A stretch of 30,721 nucleotides of DNA, from assembly GCA_021796015.1 (NCBI GenBank), contig JAJYOT010000016.1:1-30721 (forward strand), in the 5' to 3' direction. This DNA comes from a bacterium (GTDB lineage: Bacteria > Elusimicrobiota > Elusimicrobia > UBA1565 > UBA9628). Position numbers and translations under genes: made by a program. Below the pieces are notes generated by a model. The model searched no databases, was not told where the DNA came from, and saw nothing but the letters and a program-made list of their open reading frames with translations. Below, piece after piece: positions 12,263 to 19,943 of this stretch (position 1 is its first letter; the number at the start of each line of letters is the position of its first letter).

Positions 12263-13243
12263 CTAATGCCGGGACTGGGATTGGACTGAAATCATCAACA
12301 CCCCGTTCGCCCCGAAGTTTTGATGGCTCCAATTCTTTTGAATCGCCGCGAGAGGGATAATCAGTCTTCTCGCGATTTTATCGGAACACAAGGAAACGGC
12401 TTTTTTAAGTTCTTGGGAACTTAAGCGTTCGGTCGCCAAGGAAACCTTGACCGCAAAACCGGGATAATACCTTTGCAGCAGCTGGGAGGCTTCCTTGATG
12501 AGTTCTTGGCCGAAAGAGGACAGCTGAAGGCGGGCCGAGGAAGTTGAAAAAAGAACCCCGGCGTCCAAATCAATGATAAAATTAGAGGGATTTTTGAGGC
12601 TGAGCCCCGCGATTTTAAAAGGACGCCCGTAAGCCGTGTGGATGCGGCCGTGGGAATCGGTATTTTTAAGCACCCCCATATAGGTTTCTCCCACCTCGAC
12701 CCATTTCCCGTCTTTTCCTTTTCCGTCGAAGGGAAGCCTTTTCGGAACGATCCCGGAGCCCGAAAAATGCTGGATTGATTTTCCTTCTCCGTCCACCACG
12801 TCCATTTCCCACACCGCCTTCTTGCGCTCGCTTCGGTCATCCTTAAACGCGCGGATGCTCGATAATATTTTTTGAGGGTGAAAGACATGAATGAATTCCC
12901 CCAGCCAAGGGCGAACAATCCACAGATGCGACGGCGTAATCGCCTTGGAGCTGACCGAAATCTCGGGTTTAAAGACGTTCGATTGCAAGATTTGGGAGGG
13001 CAGGCGATTCATCAGGGAATGGTCCGTTTTTTTGAGAATCGTCTCTATCGGCTGGTCTTCCTTGACCTCGAAATTCAGAGGCGGTTTCGTCAAAGGCAAG
13101 GGCTTATTGTGTTCGGCTTCGATGAGAACCTCGGGCAAAACCCCCTGCCCGTTTTCTCCTTGAGCCCCGCTCTGAGGATCGGCGCGGACAAAGAGAACGC
13201 CTTCAAAAAATAAAAAGGCCAAGACGGCTGCTCTTTTTCTCAT
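12263..13243 (-). CDS. Exported protein with one FlgD-like Ig repeat and a degenerate OmpA-like domain
   Basis: A 326-residue protein with a signal peptide (RKRAAVLAFLFFEGVLFVRA). Residues about 140-215 follow the same pattern as the repeats of the 1050-residue protein upstream: W-E-M-D-V-V-D, then HFSGSG, LPFDGKGKDG and G-E-T-Y. Residues about 225-320 resemble an OmpA C-terminal domain (VLFSTSSARLQLSSFG, and later LKKAVSLCSDKIARRLI). However, the G-x-T-D loop is replaced by SLATERLSS, and the final N-R-R-V-E-I is missing, so peptidoglycan binding by the usual residues is unlikely. It is the last gene of the nine-gene operon and overlaps the receiver gene by 4 bases. I infer a small divergent partner of the large Ig/OmpA protein, probably periplasmic. 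Confidence 0.65.
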   Translation of the reverse strand: MRKRAAVLAFLFFEGVLFVRADPQSGAQGENGQGVLPEVLIEAEHNKPLPLTKPPLNFEVKEDQPIETILKKTDHSLMNRLPSQILQSNVFKPEISVSSKAITPSHLWIVRPWLGEFIHVFHPQKILSSIRAFKDDRSERKKAVWEMDVVDGEGKSIQHFSGSGIVPKRLPFDGKGKDGKWVEVGETYMGVLKNTDSHGRIHTAYGRPFKIAGLSLKNPSNFIIDLDAGVLFSTSSARLQLSSFGQELIKEASQLLQRYYPGFAVKVSLATERLSSQELKKAVSLCSDKIARRLIIPLAAIQKNWSHQNFGANGVLMISVQSQSRH

Positions 13244-13623
13244 TCTTTCTTCTTAACCCATCGCTCGAGTCTTTCCTTAAAAATTGCCATTTCAAAAGGC
13301 TTCGACAAAAAATCGTTGGCACCGACTTTAAAAGCGTCTTGAATGGTCTCTTCTTCTTTTAAAGCGCTGGTTACGATAATTGAAACATTTTTGAGTTCTT
13401 CTTGCGAACGCATCCATTGACAAAATTCAATACCATTCCCATCCGGCATCATGATATCGAGAAGAATTAAACGAGGAATTTTCTCTTCAAGATATTTCCG
13501 GGCGGCAATAGTATCTGCGGAAGAAACAGTCTTAAGCCCCATTTGTTTACACATCATTTCGGCCAGTTCCCGCATCCCATCGTCGTCATCGACAATCAAA
13601 ACGGCCTCATCTATCGTTTTCAT
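13240..13623 (-). CDS. Stand-alone CheY-like response regulator receiver
   Basis: A 127-residue single receiver domain. The acidic pocket is VDDDD (11-15), the phospho-acceptor is Asp56 in LILLDIMMPDGNG, Thr85-Ser86 lie in IIVTSA, and Lys108 is in FLSKPF, so all active-site residues are present. There is no output domain, so it should act by binding a partner, as CheY does. I use the ATG at 13623, four bases after GAGGG; a TTG 21 bases upstream could add seven residues. It overlaps the HAMP gene by 17 bases and the next gene by 4. No histidine kinase lies in the window, so its phosphate donor must be encoded elsewhere. Confidence 0.9.
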   Translation of the reverse strand: MKTIDEAVLIVDDDDGMRELAEMMCKQMGLKTVSSADTIAARKYLEEKIPRLILLDIMMPDGNGIEFCQWMRSQEELKNVSIIVTSALKEEETIQDAFKVGANDFLSKPFEMAIFKERLERWVKKKE

Positions 13624-14227
13624 ATTTCCCTCGATGTCGCGCAAAATGGAGATTGACGATACTTAGGCGGCTTTTAGCCTGAGACAGAAGTTTTTGAAGC
13701 TCGTTTTTATCTTCTTCGGAAAGTCCGCTCTCTTTGATTTTATCCCGGCACTGGTTTAAGACTTCGACAGTTTCCTGAACATACTGGTAGTCCCGGTAAA
13801 TAAGGCGTTTTAAAGTCTTAATTACCGCGTTGACATCTTCCAAATAATGTCGAAGAAAATCGCCTTCCCGCGGAACAATCTCGCACTCAAGGTTTCCATC
13901 CACGATGGAAGACAGCGCTTTTCGAGCGCGCGAAAGGGGCCCAATCATCCGATGGGTAAACCAAGCGCTCAGCCAAAAATTAATGGCCACCATCGGCAAG
14001 AAAGTTGCGATAAGAAAAATAAAGAACTTCGCGATTTGTCGGGCATTTTGCCAATCAAACGCAAAATGAATGATTCGGCTGAGCCCCCATCCGACGAAAA
14101 CCCCTTCGACCGTCGCAATTAAAATTAAACCCAAGGTCAAGGGGAGTTGAATCTCCGTGTCTATAAAATAATGACGCCGCCGATTCGAGGTCAAGGCCTG
14201 TTTTTGTTCATCCATAATTTCGCTCAT
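13607..14227 (-). CDS. HAMP-domain membrane protein without a kinase or methyl-acceptor domain
   Basis: A 206-residue inner-membrane protein. Two membrane helices (about 29-52 and 66-88; LPLTLGLILIATVEGVFVGW and FFIFLIATFLPMVAINFWL) enclose only a short periplasmic loop. They are followed by a HAMP-like region (about 90-140), with the proline motif MIGPLSRARKAL and the second helix after E-I-V-P-R-E-G-D. A helical coiled tail ends the protein. There is no histidine kinase, cyclase or chemoreceptor signalling domain. It overlaps the TonB gene (ATGA) and the receiver gene (17 bases). A signalling adaptor between the membrane motor and the CheY-like protein is a reasonable inference, though not proven. 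Confidence 0.75.
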   Translation of the reverse strand: MSEIMDEQKQALTSNRRRHYFIDTEIQLPLTLGLILIATVEGVFVGWGLSRIIHFAFDWQNARQIAKFFIFLIATFLPMVAINFWLSAWFTHRMIGPLSRARKALSSIVDGNLECEIVPREGDFLRHYLEDVNAVIKTLKRLIYRDYQYVQETVEVLNQCRDKIKESGLSEEDKNELQKLLSQAKSRLSIVNLHFARHRGKYENDR

Positions 14228-15348
14228 TTAAGCTTAAAATGAAACGTGATAAAACCCCATTCCACTTGATCGCCCGATTCAAGCGGGGCAAAAAGCATTT
14301 TTTTAAGAGTCTTCTTGCAGAGCTCATCAAGCCTATGGTAGCCCGAAGTTCGTTCGATAATCATGCGATCAAGCACATGGCCGTCGGCTGAAACGTAAAA
14401 ACGAACGACGACATCGGCCTCGACCCCCTGATTTTTGGCCCAAGCGGGATATTCTGGCGCCGTCGCCTTTAAAATCTTTCGATCCGCCAAGGGACCGCTA
14501 ATTTCCATACCCTTGTGATGGACGCTTTTAAGTTTTCCGGTTTTAACTTGAGCCGATGCCGCGGAAACCTGGGGCAAATTCGCCCCCGCCGGATGGACCG
14601 CTCCTTCTTTTAAAGAAATTCCTTTTTCATATCCGATGGGAAGTTCCCCGCCCGTCGGCAAAGCCGCGCTTTTAGAACCGTGATAACTCGCGTTGAGCCG
14701 AATCGAAGGGGGCTGCGAATCCGCTAAAGACGCCGCTCCCGCCGACGCTAAATTTTCCTGGGGCAAATCCCGCATTTGACCGGAAGATTTAAAATGGGCG
14801 GCCGAATTAAAATGAATCTGCCCCGAGGCCTTGACGCGCCCGACCGCCTCAAGCGTAATAGGCTTTACATTCGGCATATCCTGGGGCGACTCTTGCGGCG
14901 CTATCTGAGGAGTGGACACATCGGAGAGTCTTGTCGAATCTTTTGCGTTGAAATGGGTCGGCTTAAAGCGGAAATTTTTATTGAGGGGACGGGCGCTCGT
15001 TTTGAGCTGAATTTGAGGAGACGTCAAATTCGCCTGCGGCGAATTAGGAGTCGGCTCGTTTTGCATTTCCGCGAGTTTAGGTTGGGAAGGGCTCGGAGCA
15101 TGAAAAGACGGAAGCGCCATGTGAAGAAAATCCTTAAAACTTTTCGGCGCGCGCTCAAGCCGTCCAGGGCTGGGAGTAGAAGACGCCGCGGCTTTTGGAA
15201 TTTGATCAATGAAATCAACGCGGGTCAGTTTCACCGTTTCCTGGACCGGTTCGGTTACTTTGAGCAAAAGATAGAGGCCGAAAAGAGAAGCGTGAATGGC
15301 AGCGGCTACGCCGGCCGAGGTTTCAATCCGAGTCGCGTCACTGGTCAT
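14224..15348 (-). CDS. TonB-family energy transducer
   Basis: A 374-residue protein with the TonB/TolA layout. An N-terminal membrane anchor (about 12-31, AGVAAAIHASLFGLYLLLK) is followed by a very long proline, serine and alanine-rich periplasmic linker (about 40-285) and a C-terminal TonB domain (about 288-374). That domain shows APEYPAWAKNQGVEADVVVR, then SADGHVLDRMIIERTSGYHR and KKMLFAPLES, as in TonB_C. The linker is longer than that of E. coli TonB (239 residues in total) and could span a wide periplasm. It follows the two exbD genes with a 4-base overlap. No TonB-dependent receptor gene is in the window, so its outer-membrane target is unknown. Confidence 0.88.
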   Translation of the reverse strand: MTSDATRIETSAGVAAAIHASLFGLYLLLKVTEPVQETVKLTRVDFIDQIPKAAASSTPSPGRLERAPKSFKDFLHMALPSFHAPSPSQPKLAEMQNEPTPNSPQANLTSPQIQLKTSARPLNKNFRFKPTHFNAKDSTRLSDVSTPQIAPQESPQDMPNVKPITLEAVGRVKASGQIHFNSAAHFKSSGQMRDLPQENLASAGAASLADSQPPSIRLNASYHGSKSAALPTGGELPIGYEKGISLKEGAVHPAGANLPQVSAASAQVKTGKLKSVHHKGMEISGPLADRKILKATAPEYPAWAKNQGVEADVVVRFYVSADGHVLDRMIIERTSGYHRLDELCKKTLKKMLFAPLESGDQVEWGFITFHFKLK

Positions 15349-15764
15349 CGAGCGACTCTCTTTTTCTCGACCGTCGCCACGGCATAATCTTTGGCCCCGG
15401 CCGTTTTTGCGATTTTAAGCGCTTCCAAAGTATAAGAATAAGGAGAATCGGCATCCGCCCGGATGATCACGTATTTATCCCGGCTTTTGGACAAAAGCGA
15501 GGGCAAAACGGAAGGGAGAGTTTCCGGAGTCGTCGGATCGGCGTTTAAAGCCCACTGCCCGTCTTTTGAAATTGTAATCGTGATGTTTTCTTTTTCTTTT
15601 CCCTCATCGGTCACGGCTTTGGGAAGTTTAACCGGCAAAATGGATTGCGTCAAAAGCGGAGCGGCCACCATAAAAATAATCACTAGCACCAAGCTCACAT
15701 CCACTAGGGGCGTGATGTTAATTGAGGTAATCGGCTCGCCTGATTTTCCTTGTCCTATTGCCAT
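15345..15764 (-). CDS. exbD: ExbD/TolR-family protein, second copy
   Basis: A 139-residue ExbD/TolR protein: one membrane helix (about 17-36) containing the proton-carrying aspartate in SINITPLVDVSLVLVIIFMV, and a small periplasmic domain ending in a strand-helix unit (YVIIRADADSPYSYTLEALK). With ExbB it forms the proton-driven motor. It differs markedly from the other ExbD encoded just upstream (15764-16180) outside the membrane helix, so the two probably have separate tasks or form a mixed pair. The start overlaps the previous stop (TAATG) and the end overlaps the TonB start (ATGA). Confidence 0.92.
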   Translation of the reverse strand: MAIGQGKSGEPITSINITPLVDVSLVLVIIFMVAAPLLTQSILPVKLPKAVTDEGKEKENITITISKDGQWALNADPTTPETLPSVLPSLLSKSRDKYVIIRADADSPYSYTLEALKIAKTAGAKDYAVATVEKKRVAR

Positions 15765-16180
15765 TAACTTTTCCCTTCTTTGGGATTAATTAAAGCCACT
15801 TTTTTAGCGCCATTTTGTTTAGAATCATCTAAAATCTCAACCACCCGTCCCAAGGGAGCCTTCGGCGAAGCCTTAAGGCCCACCATGCGGTCTTGACTGC
15901 GCGAAATCGCTTTTTTAAGCGCTTGAGGCAGATTGGCCCAAGCTACGGGATTGCCGTTGACCGTCACCTTTCCCTGGGCATCTAAAACCACGTCCACGTT
16001 CTTGGTCAAGGCAGCCTGGGCTTTGGGAGCGCCGACTCGAGTCGAGGCCACCTCGATTGACGCCTGCATCGCCAAAGGCGAAACCACCATGAAAATAATG
16101 ACCAAGACCAGGCAGACATCGACCAAGGGAGTGACGTTGATATCGGTAATAATCGAGTTGTTTGAAGAACCCGTCTGCAT
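15764..16180 (-). CDS. exbD: ExbD/TolR-family protein, first copy
   Basis: A 138-residue ExbD/TolR protein with the membrane helix and essential aspartate in DINVTPLVDVCLVLVIIFMV (about 13-32). It has a periplasmic domain with VVLDAQGKVTVNGNPV and the C-terminal VGLKASPKAPLGRVVEILD. It acts with the ExbB encoded directly upstream (TGATG overlap). Two consecutive ExbD/TolR genes after one ExbB/TolQ gene is the same arrangement as aglR-aglQ-aglS in Myxococcus, although it also occurs in other TonB systems. Confidence 0.93.
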   Translation of the reverse strand: MQTGSSNNSIITDINVTPLVDVCLVLVIIFMVVSPLAMQASIEVASTRVGAPKAQAALTKNVDVVLDAQGKVTVNGNPVAWANLPQALKKAISRSQDRMVGLKASPKAPLGRVVEILDDSKQNGAKKVALINPKEGKS

Positions 16181-16794
16181 CAGCTCAGCCCCAGATAAAC
16201 CAAAATCCGGATGGAGGAAGCTTCCATATCCGACGACAAATCCTTGACCTTTTTAACAAAGTAATTGTAGAGCATGGCGGACGGAATAGCGACCGCAAGG
16301 CCGCTGGCAGTGGCGACTAAGGCTTCCGCAATTCCCGCCGCCACGACCGAGGGCCCCCCGGAACCGGAAAGAGCCAAATCATGGAAGGCTTTGATAATTC
16401 CGACCACCGTTCCGAAAAGCCCGATAAAGGGAGCGGTGTTTCCCATCGTCCCTAAAATTCCAAGATAACGTTCTAGTTTCCCCCGCTCGTCAATCTGCGC
16501 GGCAGACAACAACGCGGCAACTTCGCTTTTAGGGCGGCTACGGTTGAGAAGAGCGGAGCGAACAATCGCGGCTATCGGCCCCGGAGAATTACTCGCAAGG
16601 TTTAAGGCTTCCGCGTGCTTATGAGCTTCCAGAAACTCTCTGATCGCCGCCATAAATTTCTCAACATCGATTCGGACTGAACGGTAATACCACCATCTCT
16701 CGATGGCGAAGGTCATCGTCACTAAAGAACAGAAAAGGAGTATCACCAAGGTAAAACTTGTCTTTAAAATTTCCAGGAAATTAATATGAATCAT
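16180..16794 (-). CDS. exbB: ExbB/TolQ-family motor protein
   Basis: A 204-residue member of the MotA/TolQ/ExbB channel family, which makes the pentameric stator that conducts protons with ExbD. Three membrane helices are visible: about 10-30 (SFTLVILLFCSLVTMTFAIE), about 110-135 and about 148-172. The conserved segments are LGILGTMGNTAPFIGLFGTV, written LGTMGNTAPFIGLFGTVVG, and then GIAEALVATASGLAVAIPS. These are textbook family motifs. The start overlaps the end of the Ig/OmpA gene (ATGA), tying the motor to that peptidoglycan-binding protein. Only one ExbB is encoded for two ExbDs. Confidence 0.95.
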   Translation of the reverse strand: MIHINFLEILKTSFTLVILLFCSLVTMTFAIERWWYYRSVRIDVEKFMAAIREFLEAHKHAEALNLASNSPGPIAAIVRSALLNRSRPKSEVAALLSAAQIDERGKLERYLGILGTMGNTAPFIGLFGTVVGIIKAFHDLALSGSGGPSVVAAGIAEALVATASGLAVAIPSAMLYNYFVKKVKDLSSDMEASSIRILVYLGLS

Positions 16795-19700
16795 GGATTA
16801 TCTCCCTTCGCGGCTTTGGGTTGAGACTGGCTACTGGTTAAAACAATTTCTACTCGGCGGTTTTTTTGCCGGCCTTCCGCATCGTCATTGGAGGCGATGG
16901 GTTTTTTCGCGCCAAACCCCTGGGCCTTCATGCGGGAAGCGGGAATACTGGCTTTAGACGTCAAAAACTTCATCACGGCTTCGGCCCGCGCTTTTGACAA
17001 ATCTTTGTTGTTTTTAAACGCAACGTCATGAATCGGAACGTTGTCGGTGTAGCCGTTAATTAAAACGGCTCGATGAGGATAGCGCTTAATCAAATACGCG
17101 GCCCTGAGAAGCGTATTGTCAGCCGCTGTTTTTAAGGTCGCTTTTCCGCTGTCAAACAAAACCTCGCTGGCCAAGGAAATGACGATGTCTTTTTGGGCGT
17201 CTTTCGTGACCGTCAGAGGAACGCTTAAATCCTCCAGCTGATCGGTTTGAGCGACGACAGTGGCGACCGGTTTAGAGGTGTCAATGGTAATTGGAGCGGC
17301 AGGGCTTTGTCCGATATTACCCACCTCATCGGTCACTTTTAAAAAGGCGTCATAGGTCCCATCGGGAAGAATGCGCCCATAGGCGTTTTTCCCGTCCCAG
17401 GGAAGATTTTGAGGCGGACGCCCCAAGCCTGAAAACACGCGCGCCACTTCGCCTTTTTTTAAGTCAATGGACAGTTTCCATTTGGAAATATCGGCCTTGG
17501 CTTTATAGCCCAAAAGCAAGGTAGTCTCGTTTTTCTCGGAACCCGTCCCCGGAGAAAACAGTTTGGGGTTTGCACTCAAACTCACCTGCGGAGAAGAAGC
17601 GTCTATGCGCAAAATCTGTTCCGAGGTCGTTGATTTGTTTCCCACATCATCTTCCGCGAAAAGCGTGTAAGTGTAGGGCCCATCGGGCAAAATCTTTCCA
17701 GATTTAGAACGCCCGTACCAGGATATCGACATAGGCAAAGCCGATTTTCCAGAAAAAACCCGGACGCTGTTTTTCATCGGGTCCTGGATGATGACCTTCC
17801 AAGTCATCACAGGGCTGACATCTTGATATCCCAAGATAAACATCGTCGAGGAACTAAAGTGCGGCGCGGCAGGTTTAGGCGAAAAAAGCGCGGGATCAGC
17901 GGTAATTTTAATTTCCGGCGGAGTCGTGTTAATTAAAATCGGTTTAAGGCGGGTTTTGCTGGTATTTCCGGCGGCATCAACGACTTTCAGCTGATAAAAA
18001 TATTTTCCGTCCGGAAGAGTTTTCTGATCGTCTCCCTCTCCGCCCCACTGGATGGTCCCCGGTACATCTCCTTGCCCTTCAAAGGCCCGGCGAACAACCT
18101 TGTTGTCGTCAAAAATTTGAAGCGACCATTTCTTAACCGGATTGAAAGACTTGACGCTTAAGTGAAAATCAGTCGTATCCTTAAACCCGTCGGCATTGGG
18201 CGAGATGGCATTTAAAGTAGAGACAACCTTTGGGATAGGCTTGGTCGCTCCGATGACGATGTTCTGGGAAGATGTCTCGGAAAAATTTCCCGCGATGTCT
18301 TTCGCCTTTAAAACATAGGAATAGGTTCCGTCCGGGAGAGGCTGGCGATCCTGGTTTTTTCCGTTCCAGGTCGCGCTCGCGGGAATATTCTGTGGAGAAC
18401 CGGTAAACTCCCGCACGAGTTTTTTATCGGAATTGTAAATTAAAAGAGCCCAACTCGCGAAGGGGCTGGCGTCTTGCGCGCTCAAGCTAAAGACCACATG
18501 ACTCAAAGCCGGGTCGCCGTTCGGAGAAAAAAGAGAATGATCGGTCGAAACCGACAAAGCCGGCGGAGTCGTGTTCACCACGAATTTTTGCCGCGGAGTT
18601 TCTCCTTCATTTCCGGCGATATCAGAAGCCCAGAGAGAATAGGAATAGGTTCCATCCGTGACGAGCTGCCCCGAGTCGTTGTTGCCGTGCCATGGAATCT
18701 GCGGCGGAACCTTTGACCCCATTTTCCCGCTCCAAGTCCGGACGGGCTCACCCACATCGGTATAAATTCTAAGGGCCCATTTAAACGGATAGCGGCTTTC
18801 AGCCCGTAGCTTAAAAAGCCCTTGAGAGTTCGCGCGATGTTTTCCGGGACTCAACAAATCCGGCTCCAAACGCGCTGAAAGAAGCGGCGCCTTGGTGTCC
18901 ACATAGAGAGGCTCAGGCGCAGAAGCGGCGGTATTTCCGGCATTATCAGTTTCATATAAGATGACTTGATAAGCTCCATCGGGAGCGGTCTTATCCTTGG
19001 AAATATCTCCATCCCAATCAAGCCGCGCCGGGGGCGCCCCGTTTCCTTTAAATGAGAAGATGGGCCTTCCGCCTTGATTGATAATCTTCAATTCCCAACG
19101 TTCAATCGAGGAAGGGTCTCCCCCAGTGATATCAAAACTCGCAATCGGTTTTTCTTTATGCGGAGAAAAAACATCCGGCGTGACCCCAACGGTAGAAACC
19201 ACGCCTTGTCTTTTAATCGTAACGGTCTGAGGAGGCGTTACCGCCCGGTTTGAGGCCAGATTTTCAACCGTTAATTGGAAAGTGTAAGCTCCATTCGGAA
19301 CGTCCTCATTAAAATCTCCTCTTCCGTCCCAACGCACGGACGAGGGCGGGTTTCCCTTGCCCATCCAAGACTTGACCGGCACCCCGTCGGAACCTTTAAT
19401 CTCCAACAACCATTCATAAATTCCGTATTGATCGGAAGCCTTTAAAGTAAAAACCGTTTCCGGCTTAAGACCGTTGGGAGAAAAAATCTTCGGATTGACT
19501 TTAGCTGAAATAGTCGGCGGAACACGGTCAACGACCACCGGAGACGGACGTATCGCGGCCTGGTTGCCGGCGGGAGTTTGAAGGCTCAAGGAGTAATAAT
19601 AAGTTCCGTCTTCGACGACACGGTTTTGAGTGTCTTTTCCGTCCCAAACAATCTTCCGCGGCGGGCGCCCATCTCCGGAAAACGCTTTAACCAAGGCCCC

Positions 19701-19943
19701 CGGCGCGTCCTTAAGCCCTTTTTCTTGAATTTCAAAACGCCAGCTCGACACCTCGGCTGTTTCCGGAAGATTGACGACAAAAGAAAGCGTCTTGCGGGAA
19801 CCGTTTCCCGCCGGAGAGAAAATAAGACTCGGCGGAGCAAAAGAAGAGGGCTTGGCGTAAACCTCATTTGCGCTTAAACCAATCGCCAAAACAAAAAAAG
19901 CAAGAAAAATACTTTTCCTCCGCATAAAATTCTGTCCCTTCAT
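16791..19943 (-). CDS. Giant exported protein with eight FlgD-like Ig repeats and a C-terminal OmpA domain
   Basis: A 1050-residue protein with a signal peptide (FLAFFVLAIGLSANEVYA, cleavage near 31). Eight repeats of roughly 105-115 residues follow. Each has W-x-L-x-I near the start, F-x-G-x-G/S-x-x-P, then W-x-G and P-D-G-T-Y-x-Y, and D-x-A-G-N near the end; examples are WDGKNAYGRILPDGTY and WNGKNQDRQPLPDGTY. The OmpA/Pal-type domain begins at about 928 (VLFDSGKATL). Asp967 in INGYTDNVP and Arg986 in LSKARAEAV match the diaminopimelate-binding pair of OmpA, and NRRVEIVL closes the fold. It should anchor to peptidoglycan and reach far with its Ig arm. The start overlaps the TPR gene stop (TAATG) and has GAGGGGGG eight bases upstream. 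Confidence 0.92.
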   Translation of the reverse strand: MKGQNFMRRKSIFLAFFVLAIGLSANEVYAKPSSFAPPSLIFSPAGNGSRKTLSFVVNLPETAEVSSWRFEIQEKGLKDAPGALVKAFSGDGRPPRKIVWDGKDTQNRVVEDGTYYYSLSLQTPAGNQAAIRPSPVVVDRVPPTISAKVNPKIFSPNGLKPETVFTLKASDQYGIYEWLLEIKGSDGVPVKSWMGKGNPPSSVRWDGRGDFNEDVPNGAYTFQLTVENLASNRAVTPPQTVTIKRQGVVSTVGVTPDVFSPHKEKPIASFDITGGDPSSIERWELKIINQGGRPIFSFKGNGAPPARLDWDGDISKDKTAPDGAYQVILYETDNAGNTAASAPEPLYVDTKAPLLSARLEPDLLSPGKHRANSQGLFKLRAESRYPFKWALRIYTDVGEPVRTWSGKMGSKVPPQIPWHGNNDSGQLVTDGTYSYSLWASDIAGNEGETPRQKFVVNTTPPALSVSTDHSLFSPNGDPALSHVVFSLSAQDASPFASWALLIYNSDKKLVREFTGSPQNIPASATWNGKNQDRQPLPDGTYSYVLKAKDIAGNFSETSSQNIVIGATKPIPKVVSTLNAISPNADGFKDTTDFHLSVKSFNPVKKWSLQIFDDNKVVRRAFEGQGDVPGTIQWGGEGDDQKTLPDGKYFYQLKVVDAAGNTSKTRLKPILINTTPPEIKITADPALFSPKPAAPHFSSSTMFILGYQDVSPVMTWKVIIQDPMKNSVRVFSGKSALPMSISWYGRSKSGKILPDGPYTYTLFAEDDVGNKSTTSEQILRIDASSPQVSLSANPKLFSPGTGSEKNETTLLLGYKAKADISKWKLSIDLKKGEVARVFSGLGRPPQNLPWDGKNAYGRILPDGTYDAFLKVTDEVGNIGQSPAAPITIDTSKPVATVVAQTDQLEDLSVPLTVTKDAQKDIVISLASEVLFDSGKATLKTAADNTLLRAAYLIKRYPHRAVLINGYTDNVPIHDVAFKNNKDLSKARAEAVMKFLTSKASIPASRMKAQGFGAKKPIASNDDAEGRQKNRRVEIVLTSSQSQPKAAKGDNP

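Noticed and set aside
11374..12360. A 328-codon plus-strand open frame across the ORF6N gene and element copy 2
   Set aside because: It is antisense to the ORF6N gene, the element and the end of the operon. The composition is unlike a natural protein, and the ORF6N reading on the other strand is clearly the real one.
13624..13644. TTG start adding seven residues to the CheY-like receiver
   Set aside because: The added residues lie outside the receiver fold. The ATG at 13623 has its own GAGGG box and the expected overlap with the preceding gene.
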